DNA from: Methylobacterium sp. Leaf91
Lineage (GTDB): Bacteria; Pseudomonadota; Alphaproteobacteria; Rhizobiales; Beijerinckiaceae
DNA: 64,000 nt
Assembly: GCF_001422815.1 (NCBI RefSeq)
Contig: NZ_LMMP01000007.1
Span: 1 to 64,000, forward strand
Reading direction: 5' to 3'
This document shows, piece after piece, positions 37,896-46,907 of this stretch. Both the position numbers and the translations under genes were made by a program. Under the pieces are notes generated by a model. That model was given only the letters and a program-made list of their open reading frames with translations. It did no database searches and was not told the DNA's origin. The first letter of the stretch is position 1; each line of letters begins with the position of its first letter.

Positions 37896-39362
37896 ATGAC
37901 CCTATCTCCCCCCGGCCCCCCGCCTGTGGAACCGGCCAGACGCGCCTCGCCGCGCCTACGCTGGGCCTCCCTGCCGACGCGGGCACGCCTCGTCGTCCTC
38001 GTCCTCGCCATCGATCTGCTGGCGGCCGTGGTCTCGTTCAGCCTCATCGTGGTCAATGCCCGCTCGGCCGTGCAGGTCGAGATGCAGGCGACCCTCGCCA
38101 ATATCGAACTGGTCGTGGCCGACACGATCGGCCTCGCGCAATCGGCCTCCCCCGCGAGCCTGCTGCGCACGCTGGAATTAAGGGTGCAGGACCTCCGCCA
38201 TGTCCGCGTCGCGGTGTTCGATGCCGAGGGCGGTAAGGTCGCCCTGGCCAACCCGCGCGCGCGCCGCGAGAGCCATCTCGCCCCGCGCTGGTTCGCCGCC
38301 CTGATCGCCCCGGCACCACAGCGCGACGAGTTGCCCATCGTGGCGCAGGGCCAGCGGATCGGCACCGCGCTCATCACCACCGAACCCCTCGACGAGATCG
38401 ACGAGGTCTGGGGCTACACGGTCTCCCTCTCGCTCGCGAGCCTGTGCCTCAATCTCGGGCTTCTCGGCGCCCTCTACATCGCCTTCGGCCGCGTCCTCGC
38501 TCCCCTGACGCAGCTGGCGGACGGCCTGACCCAGCTCGAGCGGCACGATTACACGGTGCGGCTCGACCCGCCCGCCTCACGCGAACTCGCCATCATCGCC
38601 GAGCGCTTCAACAGCGTCGCGGAGGCGCTCTCCGAAGCCCGCGCCGCCAATGGCCGCCTCAACCGGCAGCTTCTCACGGCGCAGGACGACGAGCGGCGGC
38701 GCACCGCGCTGGAACTCCACGACGAGTTCGGCCCCTGCCTCTTCGCGCTCGAGGCCAATGCCGCCTCGGTGACGCGGATGGCGCAGGCCGAGAGCCAGCC
38801 GGACCGGGCCAAGCTCACCGCCCGCGCCGACGAGATCAGCGCCATCGTCGGGCAGGTGCAGGGGCTGAACCGCGACCTTCTGAATCGCCTGCGTCCCCAT
38901 GCCCTGGGTCAGGTGCCTCTGGCCGAGTGCCTGCAGCTTCTCCTGCGGAATTTTCGCAGCCGCCATTCCGAGACGGTGTTCGAAGGCCGCTTCACCGACC
39001 TCGCCCGCGGCTACGGCGACCTCGTCGACCTCACCGTCTTCCGCTGCATCCAGGAGAGCATGACCAACGCGGTCCGGCATGGGGAGGCGCGCCATGTGAT
39101 GGCGGAGGTGAGCGAGAGCCACGCCTCCGACGCGTTGCGGGTCGAGATCCGCGACGACGGCACCGGGCTGGCGGAGAAACGCACGTCCGATCTCGACGGA
39201 GGTTTCCGCGGTGGAATCGGTTTGTCGGGGATGCGAGAGCGCGTCGAAGCGCTCAGCGGCACATTTCACCTTGACAACGCGGCGCCGGGGACGGTTGTCC
39301 GGATAGTGATACCGCTCGATCCCGAGCGGACCGAGGACACGAGCCCGATCGTTTCCGTATGA
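37896..39362 (+). CDS. NarX/UhpB-type membrane sensor histidine kinase (HisKA_3)
   Basis: 488 aa. Transmembrane helix 1 at about 32-53, a periplasmic loop of about 115 residues, transmembrane helix 2 near 170-192, then a HAMP segment (FGRVLAPLTQLADGLTQLERHDY). The dimerisation box DDERRRTALELHDEFGP carries phospho-acceptor His275. The ATPase lobe has QESMTNAVRHGEA (N box), DDGTGL (G1) and GGIGLSGMRERVEALSG. Its stop overlaps the response-regulator start by 4 bp. Signal unknown. Confidence 0.92.
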   Translation: MTLSPPGPPPVEPARRASPRLRWASLPTRARLVVLVLAIDLLAAVVSFSLIVVNARSAVQVEMQATLANIELVVADTIGLAQSASPASLLRTLELRVQDLRHVRVAVFDAEGGKVALANPRARRESHLAPRWFAALIAPAPQRDELPIVAQGQRIGTALITTEPLDEIDEVWGYTVSLSLASLCLNLGLLGALYIAFGRVLAPLTQLADGLTQLERHDYTVRLDPPASRELAIIAERFNSVAEALSEARAANGRLNRQLLTAQDDERRRTALELHDEFGPCLFALEANAASVTRMAQAESQPDRAKLTARADEISAIVGQVQGLNRDLLNRLRPHALGQVPLAECLQLLLRNFRSRHSETVFEGRFTDLARGYGDLVDLTVFRCIQESMTNAVRHGEARHVMAEVSESHASDALRVEIRDDGTGLAEKRTSDLDGGFRGGIGLSGMRERVEALSGTFHLDNAAPGTVVRIVIPLDPERTEDTSPIVSV

Positions 39363-40021
39363 ACGCGTTCACACCGACATCGACCCAAGCGCCCGTCCTC
39401 GTGATCGACGATCATCCGATCGTCCTCCAGGGCTGCCGTCGCGTCCTCGAAGACGCCGGTATCGAGCGGATCGCCGAGGCGACCAGCACGGTGGCGGGCT
39501 ACCGCCTGTTCTTCCGCCTGCGCCCCTCGATGGTGATCTGCGACCTGACCTTCCAGGGCAGCGGGCTCGCGGGTCTCGATCTCATCCGCCGGATGCGCAG
39601 CGCCTCGCCCGGCATTCGCATCCTGGTCTTCAGCATGCACAACGATCCGGTGATCGTATCGCGAGCGCTGGAGGCTGGGGCGCTGGGCTACGTGCTGAAG
39701 GACCATGCATCGGTGGAATTGTACGAAGCCTTCGAGAAGGTCCGTTCCGGCCAGGTCTATCTCGACCGTCGCCTCGCCACCGAAGTCGCCATGCTGCGCA
39801 CAGACCCGCGCCGTACGCCGGAATCGCAATTGACCCCGCGCGAGCAGCAGATCCTCACCCGGCTGGCCCAGGGCAAGTCCTATGGCGTCATCGCGAGCGA
39901 CCTGTCGGTGAGCTACAAGACCGTCACCAACGCCTGCTCGCAGATGCGCCAGAAGCTCGGCGTTCGGACGCTGGCCGAACTCATCCACGTGGCGGTGACG
40001 CAGGCGCAGCGGCAGGGGTGA
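39359..40021 (+). CDS. NarL/FixJ-family response regulator
   Basis: 220 aa. Receiver domain with acidic pair DD17-18, phospho-Asp62 (VICDLTF) and the conserved Lys in YVLKDHAS. C-terminal LuxR-type helix-turn-helix (LTPREQQILTRLAQGKSYGV region). Its ATG overlaps the kinase stop (ATGA), so kinase and regulator are co-translated as a cognate pair. Targets unknown; no adjacent gene is an obvious regulon member. Confidence 0.93.
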   Translation: MNAFTPTSTQAPVLVIDDHPIVLQGCRRVLEDAGIERIAEATSTVAGYRLFFRLRPSMVICDLTFQGSGLAGLDLIRRMRSASPGIRILVFSMHNDPVIVSRALEAGALGYVLKDHASVELYEAFEKVRSGQVYLDRRLATEVAMLRTDPRRTPESQLTPREQQILTRLAQGKSYGVIASDLSVSYKTVTNACSQMRQKLGVRTLAELIHVAVTQAQRQG

Positions 40022-40037
40022 GATAGCCCCCCGGCAA

Positions 40038-40940
40038 TCAGACGATGCCGTCGATCCGGCGCAGGGCCGGGACGACGAAATCGACGAAGGCGCGCACCGT
40101 CGGCCGTAGGAACTTCGCCGAGGAGTAGGTGAGGTAAAGCTCGGTCGGCCGGATCTCGTGATCACCCAGGACTCTGACCAGACGCCCGCTCGCCAGTTCC
40201 TCCGTGACGAGTTGGACCTGCGCCGTCCCTATCCCCCGCCCCGACAACATGGCGTCGATGAGGACGCGCGCGTTGTTGGTCGTCAGCACCGGCCGCACCG
40301 GGACTTCGACCGTCTCACCGTTCCGGCACAGGGGCAATGTATCGGCCCGGGACAACACCGTGTCGGTGACGAGGAGGCTGTGGTCGAGGAGATCGTGCGG
40401 CTCGGTGACCGAAGCGCGTGTCTCGAGATACGACGGTGCCGCGACGAGGATGCGCTGGACCAGCCCGATCCGACGCAGGATCGCCTCCTGGTCGACCGGG
40501 CGGCCCATGCGGATGGCGAGATCGAAGCCTTCGTGGATGAGATCGGCCGAGCGGTTCTCGAGGGTCAGGCGGACCGAGACGGCCGGGTGCCGATCCTGAA
40601 AGTCGGCGACGATCCGGTGGAGGCGGCTCTCTCCCAAGCAAACCGGGCCATGCACGCGCAGGGAACCTCCGATCGTCCCGGCTTCGTTCCGAGCCTCGTC
40701 GATTGCGGCGTCGATGGTGGCGAGGGCGCCATTGGAGGCTTCGTAGAGACGCAAGCCCACGGGTGTCGGCCGGATGGCGCGGGAGTTTCGCTCCAGCAGC
40801 CGGGCGCGGGTATGCGCTTCGAGATTGCGAAGGAGCTTGCTCACCGCCGGCTGCGAGATCCCGAGATCCTCGGCGGCCGCCGTCATCGAACCGCGCTCCA
40901 CGGTGCGAATGAAGGCTCGGAGGGCGACGGTGAGATCCAC
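40038..40940 (-). CDS. LysR-family transcriptional regulator
   Basis: 300 aa from the GTG at 40940 (VDLTVALRAFIRTVERGS); a longer ATG frame to 41078 would run across the divergent promoter into the hydrolase gene. N-terminal winged helix with GSMTAAAEDLGISQPAVSKLL, C-terminal effector-binding domain of the CrgA-like subgroup. Divergent, 83 bp away, is an exported alpha/beta hydrolase that it probably regulates. Confidence 0.9.
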   Translation of the reverse strand: MDLTVALRAFIRTVERGSMTAAAEDLGISQPAVSKLLRNLEAHTRARLLERNSRAIRPTPVGLRLYEASNGALATIDAAIDEARNEAGTIGGSLRVHGPVCLGESRLHRIVADFQDRHPAVSVRLTLENRSADLIHEGFDLAIRMGRPVDQEAILRRIGLVQRILVAAPSYLETRASVTEPHDLLDHSLLVTDTVLSRADTLPLCRNGETVEVPVRPVLTTNNARVLIDAMLSGRGIGTAQVQLVTEELASGRLVRVLGDHEIRPTELYLTYSSAKFLRPTVRAFVDFVVPALRRIDGIV

Positions 40941-41023
40941 GCATAACCCCTGGTTATGGCAACGAGCGCTGTCCAGCGCGTAGACGCTGCGTCGGCATCG
41001 GACAACCATTCTGCATCGCAACC

Positions 41024-41986
41024 ATGACGGATGCCGACATGCCGATCCAGCGCCGAGACCTCCTCCGTTCCGCCGCATGCGCCTCCCTCGCGCTCGGGAT
41101 CGCGCCCGCGCTCGGGGCGGTGCCCGATTCCGGGCTGGATGCGGGCGTGCTGCCGCCGGGAGCGGCCAGTCGCTTCGCGCAGCTCAATGGCATCCGCATG
41201 CATTACGTCGTCGCCGGATCCGGCCCGCCCCTGGTCCTTCTGCATGGCTGGCCGCAGACATGGGCGGCCTGGAAGGCCACGATGGCCGCCTTGTCCGACC
41301 GCTTCACCGTCATCGCGCCCGATCTCAGGGGGCTCGGTCTCTCGGAGCGCACCGTATCGGGCTACGACAAACGTACGATTGCGGAGGATATCCGTGCTCT
41401 GATCGACCACGAGGCGGGTGGCCGTGCGGGCGTGGTCGGGCACGACATGGGCGGCAAGGCGGCCTACGTCCTGGCGCATCTGCACCCCGACCAGATCTCC
41501 CGACTCGTCCTCGCCGATTGCCTTCTTCCCGGCACGGAGAACATGGACCCGCTCCAGGGCGGAGCGTGGCACTATGGATTCCACATGGCCCCCGACATCC
41601 CCGAAAAGCTCACGGCCGGTCGGGAGCGTGGCTATATCCGCGACCAGATCAGGGCGTGGTCCCACCGCAAGGAGGCCGTTACGGACGAGGCGATCGCGGA
41701 GTACGCGCGGCACTATGCATTGCCCGGCGGCATGAAAGCGGGGTTCAACTACTATCGCGCTCTCAAGGACGACGCCGCGCTCGCGGCCAGCTTCGCCGGA
41801 CGCCGTCTCGCAATGCCGGTCCTGGCCATCACGGGCCGTTACGGGGTGGGCTCGCGCCTGTCGGACGCCCTGAGCCGCGAGAGCGATCGGCTGGAGACGG
41901 TCATCGTCGAGGAGAGCGGCCATTTCGTCGCCGAGGAAGCGCCGGAGACGTTCCAGGGTGCCGTGGCGCAATTCATGATGGGCTGA
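41024..41986 (+). CDS. Tat-exported alpha/beta hydrolase (epoxide-hydrolase/haloalkane-dehalogenase-like)
   Basis: 320 aa. N terminus MPIQRRDLLRSAACASLALG carries twin arginines and a hydrophobic stretch, suggesting Tat export. Alpha/beta core: oxyanion HGWPQTW, nucleophile elbow GHDMGG with Asp as nucleophile, as in epoxide hydrolases and dehalogenases, and catalytic His in EESGHFVAEEAPE. Divergent from a LysR regulator. Substrate unknown; an Asp nucleophile argues against a plain esterase. Confidence 0.85.
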   Translation: MTDADMPIQRRDLLRSAACASLALGIAPALGAVPDSGLDAGVLPPGAASRFAQLNGIRMHYVVAGSGPPLVLLHGWPQTWAAWKATMAALSDRFTVIAPDLRGLGLSERTVSGYDKRTIAEDIRALIDHEAGGRAGVVGHDMGGKAAYVLAHLHPDQISRLVLADCLLPGTENMDPLQGGAWHYGFHMAPDIPEKLTAGRERGYIRDQIRAWSHRKEAVTDEAIAEYARHYALPGGMKAGFNYYRALKDDAALAASFAGRRLAMPVLAITGRYGVGSRLSDALSRESDRLETVIVEESGHFVAEEAPETFQGAVAQFMMG

Positions 41987-42014
41987 TCGCTTGGTCGGAC
42001 GGGGTGGGGAAGCT

Positions 42015-42431
42015 CTAAACGAGCCCACCCATCCCGCGCACGATCGCCCATTCCTCCTCCGTCACCGGCTGGACCGAGAGGCGGGAATTGTTGGCCAGTA
42101 CCATCGCCTTCAGTCGCGGCTCGGCCTTGATCGCCTCCAGGGTCACCGGCTTCTTCAGCGGCTCGACGGCCCGCAGGTCGACCATGCCGAACCGGCCGGT
42201 CGGGTCGGTGTCGTCGGGGTAGTAGGGGCGGATCACCTCGACGATCCCCACCACCGCCTTGCCCTCGTTGGAATGGTAGAAGAAGCCGCGCTCGCCCACC
42301 TGCATCGCCATCAGGTTGAGCTTGGCGACGTGGTTGCGCACCCCGTTCCACGGCGTGCCGTGCTCCCCCGCCTCGACCTGCTGGTCCCAGGACCAGGTCT
42401 TGGGTTCGGATTTGTAGAGCCAGTACGCCAT
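42015..42431 (-). CDS. EVE domain-containing protein
   Basis: 138-aa single-domain EVE protein. The start MAYWLYKSEPKTWSWDQQ and the core WNGVRNHVAKLNLMAMQVGERGFFYHSN are characteristic of this PUA-like fold, which binds modified bases in nucleic acids. The ATG at 42431 is the conserved start; the long upstream extension is an artefact. It lies 50 bp downstream of the OGFr-like gene and may be the last gene of the tsaD operon. Role in modified-RNA or DNA recognition is a family inference. Confidence 0.92.
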   Translation of the reverse strand: MAYWLYKSEPKTWSWDQQVEAGEHGTPWNGVRNHVAKLNLMAMQVGERGFFYHSNEGKAVVGIVEVIRPYYPDDTDPTGRFGMVDLRAVEPLKKPVTLEAIKAEPRLKAMVLANNSRLSVQPVTEEEWAIVRGMGGLV

Positions 42432-42481
42432 CGCTCGCCTTTTCGATCGTCGCGCCTCCTTAGCGCGGGAAAGCGTAGCCG

Positions 42482-42946
42482 TCAGGCGTCGTGCAGGGCC
42501 GATCCCCAGTAGCGCAAGCTGTCTTCGTTGATGGGCGAGCCGGCTTGCGCGTTGCGCGCGGTCACGAAGGCGTGGAATGCCTCCGCCTCGTCCGGACTGA
42601 GAAGGCTGCGGCTCGCGGTGAGTATCCGGGTGATGCGCAGGTGGTTGTGGTCGTAGGGGCGCAGCCAGCCGTCGGTGCGGGTATAGAAGAGCCGCATCCG
42701 TGCGAGCGCCGAGCGCAGGCCCGCTCGCGCGGTCTCGTCGGCGCGGATCGCCTCGGCCTCGTCGCGCCCCAGCACCGGGGCGCCCGGCACCGCGCGGCTG
42801 GCTTTGGCCAGGGGAAAGCACCATTGGATGTAGTCGTGCACGCCCTCGATCCGCGCATCGTCGAAGGCGAGGATGTCGGCGAGGCTGCGCCGCGCGCCAT
42901 CACGACCCGTGCCGGCGAGGAAGGCGTGGATCGGCCCCGTGCTCAT
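42482..42946 (-). CDS. Opioid growth factor receptor-like (OGFr_N) domain protein
   Basis: 154 aa. The central DDARIEGVHDYIQWCFPLAKASRA region is the hallmark of the OGFr N-terminal conserved domain (I-E-x2-H-x-Y-I-Q-W-x-F-P), known from vertebrate opioid growth factor receptors and found in scattered bacterial proteins of unknown function. All-helical, soluble, no signal. Its ATG overlaps the gpsA stop by 4 bp, so it is translated with a housekeeping operon. The bacterial role is not known. Confidence 0.8.
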   Translation of the reverse strand: MSTGPIHAFLAGTGRDGARRSLADILAFDDARIEGVHDYIQWCFPLAKASRAVPGAPVLGRDEAEAIRADETARAGLRSALARMRLFYTRTDGWLRPYDHNHLRITRILTASRSLLSPDEAEAFHAFVTARNAQAGSPINEDSLRYWGSALHDA

Positions 42947-43932
42947 TCGGCCTCCCCCTTGAGGGGACGGGCGAGGAGCCCCGCCACCACGGCATCTACG
43001 CTCGCTCCCCCGGAGACGATGGCGGCCACGGCCTCGGCCACCGGCATCTCCACCGCGTTGCGGCGCGCCAGGGCGATGAGCGCGGCGGCGGTGAAGGCGC
43101 CCTCGGCGAGCTTGCCGCCCGCCGCCTCCTCCGGGGTGGCCCCGGCGCCGAGGCGCTGGCCGAAGGCGAAGTTGCGCGATTGCGGCGAAGAGGCGGTGAG
43201 GACGAGATCGCCGAGGCCAGACAATCCCATCAGCGTCTCGGGCCGTCCGCCATAGGCGCGGGCAAAGCGCATCAGCTCGGCGAAGGCCCGCGCGATCAGG
43301 GCGGCGCGGGCGCTCTCACCGAGGCCGCGCCCCGCGACGATGCCGGAGGCGATGGCGAGCACGTTCTTGCCCGCCCCGCCGATCTCGACGCCGCGCACGT
43401 CGTCGGTGTGGTAGACGCGCAGAGCCGGGCCGGACAAAGCGGCGGCGAGGCGGCCGGCGAGGGCGCCATCCTCCGCGGCCAGAGTCACGGCGGTGGGCAG
43501 GTTGCGGGCGACATCCGCCGCGAAGCTCGGGCCGGACAGGACGGCCACGGGCGCGCCGGGCATCGCCTCGGCCGCCACCGCGCTCATGAAGGCGTCGCTG
43601 CCCCGCTCGATTCCCTTGGCGCAGAGGACGATGGCCGCCTGCGGATCGAGGGACGGGCGCAGGGTTCCCAGAACGCCGCGCAGGGTCTGGGCCGGCGTCA
43701 CCAGCAGGACGATGCCCGCCCCGGCGAGATCGCGCGCTTCGCCGGTGGCGCGGATGCCGTCGTGCAGCGTCACGCCGGGCAGGTAGCGGGCGTTCTCGCG
43801 GCTGGCCTGAAGCCGAGCGGCGGCCTCCCCGTCGCGCAGCCACAGGGTCACGGGCCGCCCCGTGGCCGCCGCCGCGTTGGCCAGCGCCGTTCCCCAGGCG
43901 CCCCCGCCTACCACCGCAATCCGCTCGCTCAT
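42943..43932 (-). CDS. gpsA: NAD(P)-dependent glycerol-3-phosphate dehydrogenase
   Basis: 329 aa, normal GpsA length. It reduces dihydroxyacetone phosphate to sn-glycerol 3-phosphate for phospholipid synthesis in the cytoplasm. N-terminal nucleotide-binding motif GGGAWGTALANAAA (9-22). Catalytic-domain motifs are LSGPSFAADVA and GGAGKNVLAIASGI with the active-site Lys, plus GLSGLGDLVLTASSPQSRNFAFG. The ATG overlaps the GNAT stop as ATGA. Confidence 0.95.
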   Translation of the reverse strand: MSERIAVVGGGAWGTALANAAAATGRPVTLWLRDGEAAARLQASRENARYLPGVTLHDGIRATGEARDLAGAGIVLLVTPAQTLRGVLGTLRPSLDPQAAIVLCAKGIERGSDAFMSAVAAEAMPGAPVAVLSGPSFAADVARNLPTAVTLAAEDGALAGRLAAALSGPALRVYHTDDVRGVEIGGAGKNVLAIASGIVAGRGLGESARAALIARAFAELMRFARAYGGRPETLMGLSGLGDLVLTASSPQSRNFAFGQRLGAGATPEEAAGGKLAEGAFTAAALIALARRNAVEMPVAEAVAAIVSGGASVDAVVAGLLARPLKGEAE

Positions 43933-44861
43933 GATCGATGGTCCTCTGGCGCTTGGTCCCCGATCGAGGATGTCCCGCCCGCCTTCAGCCGATAGAGCCG
44001 ATGCGGCTGGAGACGGTCGTCCGCCGGGAGGGCCGGATGCAGGAAATCCTCGGCGAACACCATGCCGAGCCGGTGCATGACCCGCAGCGACGGGGTGTTG
44101 CACGCGGCGGTGAAGGCCACCACGGCCGGCACGCCGCAGCGCCCGAACAGGTCGTCGAGGGCGAGCTTTGCGGCTCTCGTGGCGAGGCCGCGTCCCCAGG
44201 CGGAGCGGGCCAGTCGCCAGCCGATCTCCACCGTCGCGCCCGCCGTCTCCCCACCCCCGAACGGCATGGGTCGGATCAGCCGCATGGCGCCGACGAAGCC
44301 GACGAACCCCTCCCCCGGCACGTCGAGCGCCCAGGGCCCGAACCCGTCGGACTCGAAGCGCCGGTCGATGGCGCGCGCCTCGATCAGGCTCTCGCCCCGG
44401 CTCTTGGTGGAGGGGAAATGACGCATCCCCTCCGCATCGGCATTGAGATCCGCGAAAGGCCGATCGTCCGCACGAAGCCAGCGCCGGAGGACGAAGCCTT
44501 GCCCCTTGAGCGAGGCGGGAACCGGCGGCGGCACGCTGCGCCGGATCTTGCCGCGCCAGGCAAGGGAACGCCGGTTGAGGAGTCCGAGATCGGCCTTCTC
44601 GGCCAGCACCGCCTCGCCGAGATCGATGGCGAGGGAGAGCCGGTCGGGCGGCATGTTCGCCCAGGCGGGCGGGGCGACGCTCTCGCGCCAGGGACCGCCG
44701 CAGGCATTGTCGAGGAGGATGCGCGCGAAACAATGATCGAGGCGCACCGGCCATTCCGGCCGGGCACGGGCCGCTTGGGGAAGACGCCGGTCGACGAGGT
44801 CGCGCCAGCGCCTCTGCAGGGCGACGGGCGGCACGGTCCCTTTCAAAAGACCCTCAGGCAA
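43929..44861 (-). CDS. Bidomain protein: unknown N-terminal domain plus GNAT acetyltransferase
   Basis: 310 aa. Residues 1-105 ([21 protein letters not shown] region) are a compact Trp/Arg-rich domain that I do not recognise and that has no acetyltransferase motif. Residues 120-290 are a RimJ/RimL-type GNAT, with the acetyl-CoA loop [17 protein letters not shown] and [19 protein letters not shown]. The start is TTG at 44861, inside the tsaD stop region (8-bp overlap), which implies low, coupled translation. Placement between tsaD and gpsA suggests a translation-linked or protein-modifying role; substrate unknown. Confidence 0.82.
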   Translation of the reverse strand: MPEGLLKGTVPPVALQRRWRDLVDRRLPQAARARPEWPVRLDHCFARILLDNACGGPWRESVAPPAWANMPPDRLSLAIDLGEAVLAEKADLGLLNRRSLAWRGKIRRSVPPPVPASLKGQGFVLRRWLRADDRPFADLNADAEGMRHFPSTKSRGESLIEARAIDRRFESDGFGPWALDVPGEGFVGFVGAMRLIRPMPFGGGETAGATVEIGWRLARSAWGRGLATRAAKLALDDLFGRCGVPAVVAFTAACNTPSLRVMHRLGMVFAEDFLHPALPADDRLQPHRLYRLKAGGTSSIGDQAPEDHRS

Positions 44862-45897
44862 CCGCCGCCGCCTCGGCGAAGGGCCAGCGCGCGCGCGCGG
44901 GCGCGGTGAGATCGTCCACGAGGCCGAGGCGCAAGCGCTCGATTCCCGCCCAGGCGATCATCGCGCCGTTATCGCCACAGAGGGACAGGGGTGGGGCCAC
45001 GAAAGCGAGACCGGCCTCGTTTGCCTGTGTCGTCAGCGCACGCCGGATCGCGCCGTTGGCGGCGACCCCGCCGGCGGCGACGAGGGCGGTCGGATGGCCC
45101 GCGATGGAGCCGAACTCGCGCAGGGCGACACGGACCCTGTCCACCACCACGTCCACCACCGCCGCCTGGAAGCTGGCGCAGAGATCGGCCACATCGGCGC
45201 TGGAGAGCGGGGCCAGCCGCTCGGCCTCGATCCGCAGGGCGGTCTTGAGGCCCGACAGGGAGAAGTTCGGCTCGCGGCGGCCGAGCATGGGCCGCGGCAG
45301 GGCGAAACGCTCCCCGTTGCCGGTCTCGGCCATGCGCTCGACCTCGGGGCCGCCTGGATAGCCGAGGCCCAGGAGCTTTGCCACCTTGTCGAACGCCTCG
45401 CCGATGGCATCGTCCACAGTGGTGCCGAGGCGGACGTAATCGCCCACGCCCTTCACCGCCACGAGCTGCGTGTGCCCGCCGGAAGCCAGCAGCAGCAGGT
45501 AGGGAAAGCCGATGCCGTCAGTGAGCCGGGCCGTCAGCGCATGCGCCTCCAGATGGTTCACCGCGATGAGGGGCTTTCGCGCCACCAGCGACAGGGTCTT
45601 GGCCGTGACGAGGCCGATCAGCACCCCGCCGATCAGGCCCGGCCCGGCCGCGACCGCGATGCCGTCCACCTGCGACAGCCTCATTCCGGCGCCGTCGAGG
45701 GCACGGGCGACGAGGCGGTCGAGCACCTCCACATGGGCGCGGGCCGCGATCTCGGGCACGACGCCGCCATAGGCCGCGTGCTCGGCGATCTGGCTCAGAA
45801 CCTCGTTGGAGAGGATGCGGCCTCGCCCGTCCTCGCCCGGCATCACGACGGAGGCGGCCGTCTCGTCGCAGGTCGTTTCGATGCCGAGGACGTTCAT
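44854..45897 (-). CDS. tsaD: tRNA threonylcarbamoyladenosine (t6A37) synthase subunit TsaD
   Basis: 347 aa, full length. ASKHA-fold enzyme that transfers the threonylcarbamoyl group to A37 of ANN-decoding tRNAs, with TsaB, TsaE and TsaC. Visible: [10 protein letters not shown] (5-14), metal ligands in [14 protein letters not shown], and [10 protein letters not shown] near the C terminus. First gene of an overlapping operon: tsaD, GNAT, gpsA, OGFr-like. Divergent from hemD. Confidence 0.96.
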   Translation of the reverse strand: MNVLGIETTCDETAASVVMPGEDGRGRILSNEVLSQIAEHAAYGGVVPEIAARAHVEVLDRLVARALDGAGMRLSQVDGIAVAAGPGLIGGVLIGLVTAKTLSLVARKPLIAVNHLEAHALTARLTDGIGFPYLLLLASGGHTQLVAVKGVGDYVRLGTTVDDAIGEAFDKVAKLLGLGYPGGPEVERMAETGNGERFALPRPMLGRREPNFSLSGLKTALRIEAERLAPLSSADVADLCASFQAAVVDVVVDRVRVALREFGSIAGHPTALVAAGGVAANGAIRRALTTQANEAGLAFVAPPLSLCGDNGAMIAWAGIERLRLGLVDDLTAPARARWPFAEAAAVA

Positions 45898-46054
45898 GAC
45901 GATGCTTTGGATTTCACGGAGACAAGGTTTCCCACCCTAGCCGGGCATGACGGTGGAGGGCAACGACGGCCGGAGCCAGCGATGGTCGTCCACCGGCAAC
46001 GACGTGTCATCGAAGCGGCTTGCCAACGGCCCGCCGAGGAGCGAATCCGAAGCC

Positions 46055-46771
46055 ATGGTGGCGACACGAATCTGGATCGCGCGGCCCGAGCCGGGCGCCA
46101 CGCGCACGGCCGAGCGACTCTCCGCCCTGGGCTTCGAGCCCCTGGTGGCGCCGGTCCTCGTGGTGGCGGCGACGGATGCTCCCCTGCCGGAAGGCCCCTT
46201 CGACGGTCTCGTCGTCACCAGCGCGAACGCGCTTCGGCAAGCCTCGCGATGGCACCCGCTTCATAGCGTCCCCGTCTTCGCGGTGGGTGCACGCACGGCG
46301 GCGCTGGCACGGGAATGCGGGTTTACATCGGTAAAGACGGCCGACGGCAACGCCGCCGATCTCGTCGGCCTCGTGGAGCGGGAAGTCTCGCCGGGAGCAT
46401 CCCTGCTGCATGTGGCGGGGGAGGACCGCAAGGCGGAACCGGAGGCATCCCTGACACGAGCCGGCTTCCGGCTGACGAGCCACATTGCCTATGGCGCACG
46501 AGCCGTGCCGTCGCTGCCCGCATTGGTGGCGTCGGCGCTCGCGCCCCCGTCCACGCTGACAGGCGTGTTGCACTACTCACGAAGAAGCGCCGCGACGGCT
46601 TGCGAACTCGCCATCAAGGCGGGATATGGCGGAGCTTTCGCGGCGCTCAGGCATTACTGCTTGTCGGCGGACGTGGCGGCTCCCCTGGCTCGGGTTGGGA
46701 TCGCTCCCCATTTCGTTGCCGGACAGGCCAATGAGGATTCACTTCTCGCGGGCCTGACATCAGGATTCTGA
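46055..46771 (+). CDS. hemD: Uroporphyrinogen-III synthase
   Basis: 238 aa from the ATG giving MVATRIWIARPEPGATRTAERL. HemD closes and inverts hydroxymethylbilane to uroporphyrinogen III in haem and cobalamin synthesis. The family diverges strongly in sequence; support comes from the N-terminal RPEPGATRTAE, VVTSANALR, the LLHVAGEDR segment, and the gene order hemD, mitofilin, HemY typical of alphaproteobacteria. Unlike many relatives, hemC does not precede it. Confidence 0.85.
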   Translation: MVATRIWIARPEPGATRTAERLSALGFEPLVAPVLVVAATDAPLPEGPFDGLVVTSANALRQASRWHPLHSVPVFAVGARTAALARECGFTSVKTADGNAADLVGLVEREVSPGASLLHVAGEDRKAEPEASLTRAGFRLTSHIAYGARAVPSLPALVASALAPPSTLTGVLHYSRRSAATACELAIKAGYGGAFAALRHYCLSADVAAPLARVGIAPHFVAGQANEDSLLAGLTSGF

Positions 46772-46907
46772 CAAGCGGTCTCGCCGAGGCGGCGGCCTCG
46801 GTGCTAGGACGAATGACAAGCTGTGACCGCAGGGCGGCAAACGGAGCGCGGAACGCGCCAGGTTGCGGAATGCGGCAGACGAAAGTCGGGAAGGGAGCAA
46901 GAAGCCC

